From Achromobacter piechaudii NBRC 102461 (GTDB taxonomy: Bacteria > Pseudomonadota > Gammaproteobacteria > Burkholderiales > Burkholderiaceae_B): a stretch of DNA of 64,000 bases. Below, piece by piece: positions 52,408 through 61,717 of the stretch. The position numbers and the translations under genes were made by a program. The DNA is taken from contig NZ_BCTK01000001.1 in the NCBI RefSeq assembly GCF_001571245.1, positions 186,001 to 250,000 on the forward strand. The letters run 5' to 3'. The notes below the pieces were generated by a model that ran no database searches, had not been told where the DNA came from, and was given only the letters and a program-made list of their open reading frames with translations. Position 1 is the stretch's first letter. Every line of letters starts with the position of its first letter.

Positions 52408-53316
52408 TCAGGCCAGCAGCGCGGGCAGTTCGCTTGCCGCGACTTCCAGAAAGCGGCGCAGGGCCAGCGGTTCGCCGCGACGGGCGGGCATGATGGCGTA
52501 GATGCGCGAGGGCGCAGCCTGCCAGCCCGGCAATATCGGGACCAGTTCGCCGCGCGCCAGCATGTTGGCGCACAGGTAATGCGGCAGCAGTCCCACGCCC
52601 AGGCCCGAGCGCGCCATGGAACGCAGCGTGGCCATGTTCGTGCTCAGGCAGCGCGGTTGAAATTCAAGCGACTCGGTTTCGCCGGCCGGTCCGGTAAAGC
52701 GCCAGGTGTGCCGATTGTCCTGGGTGGCGTGCGCCAGCAGCGGCAGCGCCGCCAGGTCGCGCGGATGGCGCGGGCGCGCCTGGGCCAGCGCCGGCGCGCC
52801 CACCAGCGTCAGCGGCACCAGCGCCAGCTCGCGGCCGATCAGCCGCGAGTCGGTCAGCGGCGCGCCCATGGCGCGAAACGCCAGGTCGTAGCCTTCACCC
52901 ACCAGATCGATGATTTCGTCGCGGGTATCCAGCAGCACGCGCACGCCAGGATGCGCGATGCAGAAACGAGCCACCATATCGCCCAGCAAAGTGACGGCCA
53001 GCGGGGACGGCGCGGTGATGCGCAGCAGGCCGCTGGGCGTATCGCCCATCGACGCGGCCAGATCGGACACGGTCCGCGCTTCGCGGGCCACCGCCTGGGC
53101 ATGTACATAGATCTGTTCCCCCATCGGGGTCAGCGACACGCGCCGGGTGTTGCGTTGAAGCAGCCGCACGCCCAGCCGCGCTTCCAGCTCGGCCACGCGC
53201 CGGCTCAACTTGGACCGTTGCATATTCAACACACGCGCGGCGGCCGAGAAGCCGCCTTTTGCCACGACCTCGCTGAACAGAAGCAGATCGTCTAGTTGGT
53301 TCAAGTGCGGGTACAT
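52408..53316 (-). CDS. LysR-family transcription regulator
   Basis: This is a 302-residue LysR protein. The N-terminal helix-turn-helix is at about 18-60 (GGFSAAARVLNMQRSKLSRRVAELEARLG), followed by the two-lobed effector domain. ATG 53316 gives the common start MYPHLNQLDDLLLF; an in-frame start at 53376 is less likely. Neither start has a strong ribosome site. It diverges from the pirin-like gene with 148 bases between. LysR regulators are commonly divergent from the gene they control, and pirin genes often have such a neighbour. Confidence 0.88.
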   Translation of the reverse strand: MYPHLNQLDDLLLFSEVVAKGGFSAAARVLNMQRSKLSRRVAELEARLGVRLLQRNTRRVSLTPMGEQIYVHAQAVAREARTVSDLAASMGDTPSGLLRITAPSPLAVTLLGDMVARFCIAHPGVRVLLDTRDEIIDLVGEGYDLAFRAMGAPLTDSRLIGRELALVPLTLVGAPALAQARPRHPRDLAALPLLAHATQDNRHTWRFTGPAGETESLEFQPRCLSTNMATLRSMARSGLGVGLLPHYLCANMLARGELVPILPGWQAAPSRIYAIMPARRGEPLALRRFLEVAASELPALLA

Positions 53317-53464
53317 AGCAGGGAGCGGCGCGGCAACGGCAGGGTGGGGCGCTGATTGTCCTGCGAGCCAGGACAAATATTCCTGAAATTGGCCTCTACT
53401 GTCCGTCAGGTGGAACGCATAAGCTTGGCGGCGCTTTGCGTTACCCCTCTCAGGCAGCTTCTTT

Positions 53465-54619
53465 TTGACTATTCATTTAAGCAACGTCGTGGCCGGTCAG
53501 CTTCAATCGGCTGGCGACGCGTGGACGACCCGTTCGTTTCAAAAGCGTGATTTTTCCCGGGGTTTGTCTCCGGTGGTCAGCGTGGACCATTTCGTCATGA
53601 CAGCCACGGCCACGGCAGCGCCGCAGCCCAAGCAGCCCGACGCAGACCCCGGTGGATTCGTGGCGACGTTGCTGCTGGAGGATTCCCGAGGGGGGCTGAC
53701 CAGCCTGGGCGCCAATGGCGTGGATCATGAGGTGCAAGCGGGCGACCTGCACTGGGCGCGCGCCGACGCGGGCATCATGCGCTTGCGGCAACCGGCAAGC
53801 GGGGCGCGGCTCAATGGCCTGCGCATCGTGCTGGCGGGGCCGCCCGCGTCTGCTGCTGGACCCGGCGCGCCGCAGCTGATGCCCGACGCTGCGAGGGCAG
53901 GGATGGCCGCACCCGATGCCGGCGTGATCGCGCCAGCGGCGGCGGCAGACCTCCGCGCGAGCGAGGGCCGGATCAGCGCGCCCGGCGCCAGCATCGTCCT
54001 GGCCGATACCGATATCGAGGGCCTGACCACGGCGCCCGACACCCGCATCGCCCGGACCAATATCGATATCGGCGCACCTGATACGGCAACCGATACTGCC
54101 CATGACGGGCTCGCCGCTACCGCGCCCGATCCGCTGGCGTGCACGCTGCTGCGCGGCTGGCAGATGCCGGTTTTGCAGACCGATGCCGGGCGCGTCCGCC
54201 TGGCGGTGGGCAGCCACGGCGGCTGGGAGTCGTCGCTGGCCACGCCTGAACCCCTGATGATCCTGGACGGTTGGCTGCGTCCGGGCGCGACCTGGCTGGT
54301 GCCGCTGGCGGCGGGCTGGAGCGCCTGGATTTACGCGGTATCCGGCTCGCTGGGCCTGCGTGCCCGGCATTGCCGCCACGATCCGCCCAAGCTGCCCAGG
54401 CAAGCGACCGCCGACCTGGACTTCGCCGTTCTGAACGCCGGCTCCGCGCTGACCGCGTCCGCCCAGGTGGGGGAGCGCGACGGCGTGCTGGTGCTGATGG
54501 CGGGCCTGACGCCCGCGCATTTTGTTCTGGTCGCCAAGGACGGGGGACGTAGCGCCTCGCTCGCCGCGACCCCAGCCGCGCCGCGCCGGCGAGGGGGCGC
54601 CAGACCGGTGACGGTTTGA
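53465..54619 (+). CDS. Degenerate pirin-like bicupin protein with a large insert
   Basis: Pirins are iron-binding two-cupin proteins, some with quercetinase activity. The 384-residue product has recognisable pirin segments: SPVVSVDHFVM, FVATLLLEDSRGG, VDHEVQAGDLHW in cupin one, and LLRGWQMPVLQ, PEPLMILDGWLRPG in cupin two. Residues 127-224 are an Ala/Asp-rich insert. The usual metal ligands are changed: the HxH position is Asp59-Ala-Asp61 and the HxE position is Arg106-Leu-Arg108. Catalysis of the known type is therefore unlikely. The start is TTG 53465 or GTG 53489, and neither is convincing. Confidence 0.65.
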   Translation: MTIHLSNVVAGQLQSAGDAWTTRSFQKRDFSRGLSPVVSVDHFVMTATATAAPQPKQPDADPGGFVATLLLEDSRGGLTSLGANGVDHEVQAGDLHWARADAGIMRLRQPASGARLNGLRIVLAGPPASAAGPGAPQLMPDAARAGMAAPDAGVIAPAAAADLRASEGRISAPGASIVLADTDIEGLTTAPDTRIARTNIDIGAPDTATDTAHDGLAATAPDPLACTLLRGWQMPVLQTDAGRVRLAVGSHGGWESSLATPEPLMILDGWLRPGATWLVPLAAGWSAWIYAVSGSLGLRARHCRHDPPKLPRQATADLDFAVLNAGSALTASAQVGERDGVLVLMAGLTPAHFVLVAKDGGRSASLAATPAAPRRRGGARPVTV

Positions 54620-54690
54620 CCCGGACAGCGACAGGGACATTTGTTGCACGAGGGCAACGACGATCCAAATGAAAAAGGGAGAAGTGGTGA

Positions 54691-54710
54691 GAATGATTAT
54701 CGATTTGATA
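54691..54710. promoter_or_regulatory. Fur-box-like site upstream of the TonB-dependent receptor
   Basis: GAATGATTATCGATTTGATA begins two bases after GA (54689) and fits the 19-base Fur consensus at about 13 of 19 positions. It is 170 bases before the receptor ATG, in the only AT-rich part of the 259-base gap 54620-54878. Iron-repressed expression is inferred. Confidence 0.6.
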
Positions 54711-54878
54711 ACATTTACGCCGTAAAAGCCTCAAGACCCGTTGGTGCACAGGCTCGGTCACGGCCTGATGCCAGGCTCGGGCGGTGGCAGCCGATAAGCC
54801 GTCTCCATGCGTGACCCCTTCGGGATTGTGTGTTTCTCCGCGCGGCAACGCGCCGTTATTGCTCCTGCGATCCCCGAC

Positions 54879-57101
54879 ATGAAAATTCGAACTCTCGCCT
54901 GCGTGGCCGTTACGCTGCCGTGCTTCGGCGCCGTCCACGCTCAAACCACCCCCTCGGTTCAACCGCCGTCCGCCGCAGACAGCGGCTCGGTCGTATCGAT
55001 GCAGGCCATCAAGGTCGAAGCCAGCGCGGATGCGTCGGCGGGCGGCCTGGCCGCGCCCTTCGCGGGCGGGCAGGTGGCCACGGGCGGGCGTGTCGGCATC
55101 CTGGGCACGCTGGACAACCTGAGCACGCCGTTCAGCGTCACCAGCTATACGAACGAGCTGATCCAGGACAAGCAGGCCCGCAGCGTGGGCGACGTGCTGC
55201 AAAACGATTCGGGCGTGCGGGTGGCGCGCGGCTTCGGCAATTTCCAGGAATCCTATTTCATTCGCGGCTTCATCCTCAGCTCGGATGACGTGGCGTACAA
55301 CGGCCTGTACAGCCTGCTGCCCCGCCAATACATCGCCACCGAACTGTTCGAACGCGTGGAAGTGCTGCGCGGCGCATCGGCTTTCCTGACGGGCGCGACG
55401 CCCGGGGGCGGCGGTATCGGCGGCGTGATCAACCTGGTGCCCAAGCGCGCGCCCAACGAACCGCTGACCCGCGTCACCACCGGCATTTCCAGCGGCGGAC
55501 AGGTGCAACTGTCCACTGACATCGCACGCCGTTTCGGTCCGGACGACAGCACCGGCATCCGCCTGAACGCCGCCCAGCGCAGCGGCGATACCGCCATCGA
55601 CGACGAGCACTCGCGCACCAGCCTGGTGTCGTTGGGCGTCGACTGGCGATCGGCCGATACGCGCTTGTCGGCCGACATCGGCTGGCAGGAAAACAAGCTC
55701 AAGCGCGCGCGTCCCAACGTGACGCTGGGCGCGGGCGTGACCTCGGTTCCCGATGCGCCGGACGCAAGCTCGAACTATGCGCAACCCTGGTCGTATTCCA
55801 ACGAGCGCGACGTGTTCGGCACCGTGCGCGCCGAACATGACTTCAGCGACAAGCTGACCGGCTGGGCCGCCTACGGTTTTCGCCGCAGCGATGAAGCGAA
55901 CTCGCTGGGCAACGTGACGCTGACCAATGGCAGCACCGGCGCCGGCACCTTCTACCGCTTCGACAACACTCGCGAAGACAGCGTCAACACGGGCGAGCTG
56001 GGCCTGCGCGCCAAGCTGCGCACCGGCCCGGTGGGCCATGAGCTGGTCGCCTCGGCCTCTTTCTTCGACCTGAAAAAGAAGAACGCCTACATCATGGATT
56101 TTGCGAACACGTTCGCAACCAACATCTATGACCCGGTGTCCTACGACAAGCCCGCTTTCAGCGCCGGGGCTTTGCGCGGCAACGACATCGACAACCCCGC
56201 ATTGCAAGGCCGTACCCGGATGAGCAGCTACGCCCTGGGCGACACGATGTCGTTCCTGGACGAGAAGGTGTTGCTGACCCTGGGCATACGCCACCAGCGG
56301 CTGTCGCAGCGCGATTACGCCTACAACACGGGCAAGGAAAATGGCGCCTACGACGCCAGCCGCAATTCGCCCGCTGCCGGCATCGTCTTCAAGGTGGCGC
56401 CGAGCGTGTCGCTGTACGCGAACTACATCGAAGCGCTGGTCGCGGGGCCGACCGCGCCCGCCAACGCCAACGGCAAGCCCGTGCCCAACGTGGGCCAAAG
56501 CTTGCAGCCGTACGTGTCCAAGCAGAAGGAAGTCGGCGTGAAGTACGAAGGCGACGGGTTGGGCGCTGGCCTGGCCTTGTTCTCCACCGACAAGCCGCGC
56601 GCCATGTACAACGCCAGCAACGAGCTGACCACGTCCGGCAAAGACCGCCATCAAGGCGTGGAACTGACCGTCTACGGCGAACCGATCAAGAGCGTGCGAG
56701 TGCTGGGCGGGGTGACGTGGCTGGATGCCGAGCAGCGCTCGACCGGCACGGCCTCGCTGGACGGCAACCGCGTCATCGGCGTGCCGCGCTTCCAGGCCAA
56801 CATGGGCGTGGAATGGGACATCCCCGGCGTGCAAGGTTTGGCCGTGGACGGCCGCATGGTCTACACCGGCGCGTCCTACGCGAACGACGCCAACACCCTC
56901 AAGGTGCCCGGCTGGACCCGCTTTGACGCCGGCCTGCGCTACATGACCGACGTGGACGGCCATGTCGTGACGCTGCGCGCCCGCGTGGAAAACATCGCCA
57001 ACCGCAACTACTGGTCGTCGGTGGGCGGCTACCCCGGCAACGGCTATCTGGTGCTGGGCGGCCCGCGCACCTTCCTGCTGTCGGCAAGCATGGACTTCTG
57101 A
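54879..57101 (+). CDS. TonB-dependent siderophore receptor
   Basis: This is an outer-membrane gated channel for an iron-siderophore complex. The 740-residue precursor has a signal peptide (about 1-22, ending VHAQ), a plug domain with SVGDVLQNDSGVRVARGF and ERVEVLRGASAFLTG, and a 22-strand barrel. It ends GPRTFLLSASMDF with the terminal Phe of outer-membrane proteins. There is no N-terminal sigma-signalling domain. ATG 54879 gives the signal peptide, and an in-frame start at 54807 would hide it. A Fur-box-like site lies upstream. The siderophore is unknown. Confidence 0.93.
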   Translation: MKIRTLACVAVTLPCFGAVHAQTTPSVQPPSAADSGSVVSMQAIKVEASADASAGGLAAPFAGGQVATGGRVGILGTLDNLSTPFSVTSYTNELIQDKQARSVGDVLQNDSGVRVARGFGNFQESYFIRGFILSSDDVAYNGLYSLLPRQYIATELFERVEVLRGASAFLTGATPGGGGIGGVINLVPKRAPNEPLTRVTTGISSGGQVQLSTDIARRFGPDDSTGIRLNAAQRSGDTAIDDEHSRTSLVSLGVDWRSADTRLSADIGWQENKLKRARPNVTLGAGVTSVPDAPDASSNYAQPWSYSNERDVFGTVRAEHDFSDKLTGWAAYGFRRSDEANSLGNVTLTNGSTGAGTFYRFDNTREDSVNTGELGLRAKLRTGPVGHELVASASFFDLKKKNAYIMDFANTFATNIYDPVSYDKPAFSAGALRGNDIDNPALQGRTRMSSYALGDTMSFLDEKVLLTLGIRHQRLSQRDYAYNTGKENGAYDASRNSPAAGIVFKVAPSVSLYANYIEALVAGPTAPANANGKPVPNVGQSLQPYVSKQKEVGVKYEGDGLGAGLALFSTDKPRAMYNASNELTTSGKDRHQGVELTVYGEPIKSVRVLGGVTWLDAEQRSTGTASLDGNRVIGVPRFQANMGVEWDIPGVQGLAVDGRMVYTGASYANDANTLKVPGWTRFDAGLRYMTDVDGHVVTLRARVENIANRNYWSSVGGYPGNGYLVLGGPRTFLLSASMDF

Positions 57102-57173
57102 TCGTTGCCGGCGCCAGCCGGCACGCCGCACACGCCTCGCCCATGAACGGGCGGGGCGGCGCCTGATGGCGCA

Positions 57174-57773
57174 TCACCAGAACCAGCCGCCTCGCGTCAG
57201 ATCGCTTTCGCAGCTTTTGTATTGCGACGTGAATTTCTCGGCGCGCGCCTGCACTTTCTGCGACACGGTCTTGAGCCATGCCTTGCGGTCGTAGCTGCGG
57301 TTGCGGTAGCCCGTCCAGCCCTCGTGGTAGTTCAGGTACTGGCCGTAGGCATCCCACTTGGAGACGCCGTTGATGCGCTGCGACTTGCTCATGTACCAAC
57401 CCATGAAGTCCAGCGCGTCGGCGAAGTCGTCGCGGCTGGCGCCCCAACCGCCGGCTTCCTTTTTGTAGTCGGCCCAGGTCTCGTCCTTGGCCTGCGCGTA
57501 GCCGTAGGCGGAACTCACGCGACCCCACGGAATGATGCCCAGGAAGTAATAGCGGGGCGGCACGGCGTCCTGCTTGAAGGAGGACTCCTGGTACATCATG
57601 GCCATGGGCACCGGCACGGGGGCGCCCCATTTCTTCTGCACCTTCAGGGCAGCATCGTGCCAGTCCGGTTTTTCTCGGAAGATCGCGCAAATGTTCTCGG
57701 GGTTCGATGGCGGCGCCGTGGCGCAACCGGCAAGCGCCAGCAAAAGCAGCGGCGGCAGCAAAAGCCGGGTCAT
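57174..57773 (-). CDS. Lytic transglycosylase-like (SLT domain) lipoprotein
   Basis: This is a small lysozyme-fold protein that may cut peptidoglycan glycan chains. The 199-residue precursor has a lipobox LALAGC (Cys17). The catalytic Glu63 is in MMYQESSFK. The conserved GYAQAKDETWADYK and YHEGWTGY segments follow. GGAGGAAG lies about eight bases before ATG 57773. It is convergent with the receptor gene. No neighbour indicates a specific machine. Confidence 0.87.
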   Translation of the reverse strand: MTRLLLPPLLLLALAGCATAPPSNPENICAIFREKPDWHDAALKVQKKWGAPVPVPMAMMYQESSFKQDAVPPRYYFLGIIPWGRVSSAYGYAQAKDETWADYKKEAGGWGASRDDFADALDFMGWYMSKSQRINGVSKWDAYGQYLNYHEGWTGYRNRSYDRKAWLKTVSQKVQARAEKFTSQYKSCESDLTRGGWFW

Positions 57774-57921
57774 TGGCGGGCTTCCTCCTTCGGATGGGCG
57801 CGCGGCCGGGATGGCCCGCACGGGTGGGGGTGTCACAAGATACCGCGATTGTATGAAAACGTATCGCCGGAAAAGTTTCCTGTTGGCCGGGCTGCTCGGT
57901 CTTTCGGAATCCCGAAAAGCA

Positions 57922-57949
57922 AACGGCCCCGGATTGCTCCGGGGCCGTT
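57922..57949 (-). terminator. Hairpin terminator after acnB
   Basis: AACGGCCCCGGA (57922-57933) and TCCGGGGCCGTT (57938-57949) form a perfect 12-base stem with a TTGC loop, 45 bases beyond the acnB stop. On the minus strand a broken T-tract (TTTGCTTTTC) follows. Confidence 0.82.
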
Positions 57950-57994
57950 GACCTTGCGTAAAGCCAGTCACACCACCTGGCTATCGCTCAAGGC

Positions 57995-60586
57995 TTACAC
58001 CTCGATCACGTCCGCCACGTCTTTGTAGTCGGCGATCTTGTCGAAGTTCAGGTACTGATAGATCTGGTCGCCGCTCTTGGTGATGACGCCCATGTCGGCC
58101 ATGTACTCGTCCTTGGTCGGGATGCGGCCCAGCTTCGAGCAGATGGCGGCCAGCTCGGCCGAACCCAGGTACACGTTCGTGTTCTTGCCCAGGCGGTTCG
58201 GGAAGTTGCGGGTGCTGGTCGACATGACGGTCGCGCCTTCACGCACTTGCGCCTGGTTGCCCATGCACAGCGAGCAGCCCGGCATTTCCGTGCGCGCGCC
58301 AGCCGTGCCGAAGACGCCGTAGTGGCCTTCTTCGGTCAGTTGCGTGGCGTCCATCTTGGTCGGCGGAGCCACCCACAGCTTGACCGGGATGTCGCGCTTG
58401 CCTTCCAGCAGCTTGGACGCTGCGCGGAAGTGGCCGATGTTGGTCATGCAGCTGCCGATGAACACTTCGTCGATCTTGGCGCCAGCCACTTCGGACAGCG
58501 TCTTGACGTCGTCCGGGTCGTTCGGGCAGGCCACGATGGGCTCGTGCACGTCGGCCAGGTCGATTTCAATGACGGCGGCGTATTCGGCGTCGGCGTCCGG
58601 CTCCAGCAGCTTGGGATCGGCCAGCCATGCTTCCATGGCCTTGATGCGGCGGCCCAACGTGCGCTCGTCTTCGTAGCCGTTGGCGATCATCCACTTCAAC
58701 ATCACGATGTTGCTGTTGATGTATTCGATGATGGGTTCCTTGTTCAGGAACACCGAGCAGCCAGCGGCCGAACGTTCAGCGGAAGCGTCCGACAGTTCGA
58801 ATGCCTGCTCGACCTTCAGGTCCGGCAAGCCTTCGATTTCCAGGATGCGGCCGGAGAAGATGTTCTTCTTGCCTTGCTTGGCGACCGTCAGCAGGCCTTG
58901 CTTGATGGCGTACAGCGGGATGGCGTTGACCAGATCGCGCAGGGTGACGCCGGGTTGCAGCTTGCCCTTGAAGCGGACCAGCACCGATTCCGGCATGTCC
59001 AGCGGCATCACGCCGGTGGCGGCGGCAAAGGCGACCAGGCCCGAACCGGCCGGGAACGAGATGCCGATGGGGAAGCGGGTGTGCGAGTCGCCGCCGGTGC
59101 CGACGGTGTCGGGCAACAGCATGCGGTTCAGCCACGAGTGGATGACGCCGTCACCCGGGCGCAGCGAGACGCCGCCACGGGTGCTGATGAATTCCGGCAG
59201 CGTGTGGTGCGTCTTGACGTCCACGGGCTTGGGGTAGGCGGCGGTGTGGCAGAACGACTGCATCACCAGATCGGCCGAGAAGCCCAGGCAAGCCAGGTCC
59301 TTCAGCTCGTCGCGGGTCATCGGGCCGGTGGTGTCCTGGCTGCCCACCGAGGTCATCTTCGGTTCGCAGTAGGTGCCCGGGCGGATGCCCTTGCCGTCCG
59401 GCAGGCCGCAGGCGCGGCCGACCATCTTCTGGGCCAGCGTGTAACCCTTGCCGGTGTCGACCGGGTCTTTCGGCAGGCGGAACAGCGTCGACGGGGCCAG
59501 GCCCAGCGCTTCGCGCGCCTTGGCGGTCAGGCCGCGGCCGATGATCAGCGGAATGCGGCCACCGGCGCGCACTTCGTCGAACAGCACGTCGGACTTGACT
59601 TCGAATTCAGCGATGACTTCGCCGTTCTTGAGCGCCTTGCCGTCGTACGGACGCAGTTCGACGACGTCGCCCATTTCCATCTTGGACACGTCCAGCTCGA
59701 TCGGCAGCGCGCCGGCGTCTTCCATCGTGTTGTAGAAGATCGGGGCGATCTTGTTGCCCAGGCACACGCCGCCAAAGCGCTTGTTCGGCACGAAGGGGAT
59801 GTCTTCGCCCGTGAACCACAGCACCGAGTTGGTGGCCGACTTGCGCGACGAACCCGTACCCACCACGTCACCCACGTAGGCGACCAGATGGCCCTTGTCC
59901 TTCAGCGATTCAATGAACTTGACCGGGCCGCGCTTGCCGTCTTCTTCCGGTTCGAACGCCGCGCCGTCGCGCTTGTTCTTGAGCATCGCCAGGGCGTGCA
60001 TCGGGATGTCGGGGCGGGTCGTGGCGTCGGGCGCCGGCGACAGGTCGTCGGTGTTGGTTTCGCCAGGCACCTTGAAGACGGTGATGGTCAGGCTTTCCGG
60101 CAGTTCCGGACGGCTGGTGAACCACTCGGCGTCGGCCCAGCTTTGCATCACGGACTTGGCGTTGGCGTTGCCCTTGTCGGCCTTTTCCTTCACGTCATGG
60201 AAGGCGTCGAACATCAACAGGGTCTTTTTCAGCGCATCGGCGGCGATGGTGCCGATTTCCGCATCATCCAGCAGGTCGACCAGCGGGCCAATGTTGTAGC
60301 CGCCGAGCATCGTGCCCAGCAGTTCCGTCGCCTTGGCGCGGCTGATCAACGCACAAGCTTCCTTGCCCAGCGCCACGGCGGCCAGGTAGGACGCCTTCAC
60401 CTTGGCGGCGTCATCCACGCCGGCCGGCACACGGTGGGTCAGCAGTTCGACCAGATTCTGCTCCTCGCCAGCGGGCGGGTTCTTCAGCAGTTCGATCAGT
60501 TCGGCGGTTTGTTTGGCCGTCAGGGGCAGCGGGGGGATCCCCAGAGCCGCGCGTTCGGCAACGTGTTGGCGGTAGTTATCCAGCAT
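57995..60586 (-). CDS. acnB: Bifunctional aconitate hydratase 2 / 2-methylisocitrate dehydratase
   Basis: This is the main TCA aconitase. The 863-residue protein has the AcnB-only N-terminal helical domain (about 1-160). The swivel domain comes before the core ([13 protein letters not shown] near 250), reversed compared with AcnA. The cluster ligands lie in [12 protein letters not shown] (about 710) and [12 protein letters not shown] (about 770). ATG 60586 gives the family start [13 protein letters not shown]. The shared palindromic element lies 80 bases upstream. Confidence 0.96.
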   Translation of the reverse strand: MLDNYRQHVAERAALGIPPLPLTAKQTAELIELLKNPPAGEEQNLVELLTHRVPAGVDDAAKVKASYLAAVALGKEACALISRAKATELLGTMLGGYNIGPLVDLLDDAEIGTIAADALKKTLLMFDAFHDVKEKADKGNANAKSVMQSWADAEWFTSRPELPESLTITVFKVPGETNTDDLSPAPDATTRPDIPMHALAMLKNKRDGAAFEPEEDGKRGPVKFIESLKDKGHLVAYVGDVVGTGSSRKSATNSVLWFTGEDIPFVPNKRFGGVCLGNKIAPIFYNTMEDAGALPIELDVSKMEMGDVVELRPYDGKALKNGEVIAEFEVKSDVLFDEVRAGGRIPLIIGRGLTAKAREALGLAPSTLFRLPKDPVDTGKGYTLAQKMVGRACGLPDGKGIRPGTYCEPKMTSVGSQDTTGPMTRDELKDLACLGFSADLVMQSFCHTAAYPKPVDVKTHHTLPEFISTRGGVSLRPGDGVIHSWLNRMLLPDTVGTGGDSHTRFPIGISFPAGSGLVAFAAATGVMPLDMPESVLVRFKGKLQPGVTLRDLVNAIPLYAIKQGLLTVAKQGKKNIFSGRILEIEGLPDLKVEQAFELSDASAERSAAGCSVFLNKEPIIEYINSNIVMLKWMIANGYEDERTLGRRIKAMEAWLADPKLLEPDADAEYAAVIEIDLADVHEPIVACPNDPDDVKTLSEVAGAKIDEVFIGSCMTNIGHFRAASKLLEGKRDIPVKLWVAPPTKMDATQLTEEGHYGVFGTAGARTEMPGCSLCMGNQAQVREGATVMSTSTRNFPNRLGKNTNVYLGSAELAAICSKLGRIPTKDEYMADMGVITKSGDQIYQYLNFDKIADYKDVADVIEV

Positions 60587-60665
60587 GTGAGGCCTGCTCA
60601 AAAGTCGGGTTGGAAGAAGGGTTGTCGGGCGGAATTGTAGAGGGAAGAGGGGGCGGCAAGCAAAC

Positions 60666-60693
60666 GTCTTATATCTTATATAAGACTTGGGGC
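60666..60693 (-). promoter_or_regulatory. Palindromic element upstream of acnB, shared with acnA
   Basis: Arms GTCTTATAT (60666-60674) and ATATAAGAC (60678-60686) are perfect inverted repeats around CTT, followed by TTGGGGC. It is the symmetric version of the acnA element, which differs by one base. It lies 80 bases before the acnB ATG and is the only AT-rich spot in the leader, so it may overlap the promoter. Confidence 0.78.
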
Positions 60694-60793
60694 CATCGCT
60701 GTTGCTTGCGGGCGACGGCGCTGCCTGGGCGGCCCCCGTAAAAGAAAATGGCGGCCCGTCGGCCGCCACTGGAATCTGGCCGGCGACGCGGCC

Positions 60794-61717
60794 CTAGCGC
60801 GGGGCGGCGTCGTACACGACGGCCACCCGGACAAAATTGGCGCCGTATTGCTTGACGTCCATTTCGAAGGGCGCGCTGTCGCCCGGTTTCAGCTTGGGCA
60901 GCCGCAGTTCCTTGAACAGCGCGCCCGTCAGCTTGTCCTGGGCGTCGTAAAGGCTGACCCAGACGCGGATATTGTCGACCTCCACCTGGTCCTCGTTGCG
61001 CACCCGGCCGTGGACGGTGACGTATTTGTAACGATAGCGATAGCTGAAGTTGAGCGTGCCGGTGCCGACGCCAGCCTCGGTGTTCTCGACGCTGACGGCC
61101 AGCTTGGGGCGCGGGCCGGGCAGGGCGGCGCGCTTGGCGGGCAGCCAGTTGGTCTTGACCTCGGTATAGCGTTCGTAGCGGCCGCCCGTCAGCAGCACCG
61201 GCACCCGCTCGCCCGGGTACAGATGCGTGGGCAGGGTCCAGTCCTGCCGCAGGTTCAGCGCCCGGGACCCGTCGAACACCGTGATTTCGGCGCGGGGCGA
61301 CAGGGCGATGTCGGTGGCGCTGGTGTTGGACAATTCCGCGTACATGACCGGCCGGTCGATTTCGTCCAGCAGCCGGCGCGGCGCGGACAGACTCAGCGCA
61401 GCGGTGTCGAACAACGCGAAATCCGGATCCAGCAATTCTTCCGTGCTCAGGCGCACGTGCTCGATGACGCGCACGTTGGCCGGGCTGACCCGTTGCATGC
61501 GGGTGGCCGGGGCGGCGTCACGGGGCGGGGTGTTGGCGGCCTGGGGGGCGGACGCGGCCGGCACGTTCGATGCGGGCGAGCCGAGCTTGCCGGCTACCCA
61601 CGAGCCCACGGGCGTGTACCGGGTCAGCGCCACGCCGGCTGCCGCCAGGACGATCAGCGCCAGCGCCGTCTTGGCGGGCCACGACAGCGGCCGGGAGCGG
61701 GAACGGTCAGCTTTCAC
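60794..61717 (-). CDS. Membrane-anchored protein of unknown function, partner of the zinc-ribbon protein
   Basis: Not assigned to a known family. The 307-residue product has a basic N-terminus, one membrane helix (about 15-33, TALALIVLAAAGVALT), an Ala/Pro linker, and two beta-rich domains likely outside the membrane. Sequences such as NLRQDWTLPTHLYPGERVPV and VRNEDQVEVDNIRVWVSLYD have the look of FxLYD-type beta-sandwich domains that report on extracytoplasmic interactions. The start is taken as GTG 61717, which overlaps the previous gene's end by 11 bases, so it is probably coupled. No cysteines are found in the exported part. Confidence 0.7.
   Translation of the reverse strand: MKADRSRSRPLSWPAKTALALIVLAAAGVALTRYTPVGSWVAGKLGSPASNVPAASAPQAANTPPRDAAPATRMQRVSPANVRVIEHVRLSTEELLDPDFALFDTAALSLSAPRRLLDEIDRPVMYAELSNTSATDIALSPRAEITVFDGSRALNLRQDWTLPTHLYPGERVPVLLTGGRYERYTEVKTNWLPAKRAALPGPRPKLAVSVENTEAGVGTGTLNFSYRYRYKYVTVHGRVRNEDQVEVDNIRVWVSLYDAQDKLTGALFKELRLPKLKPGDSAPFEMDVKQYGANFVRVAVVYDAAPR

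Noticed and set aside
57102..57173. GC-rich inverted repeats between the TonB receptor and SLT genes as a terminator
   Set aside because: The stems are short and broken and no T-run follows on either strand.
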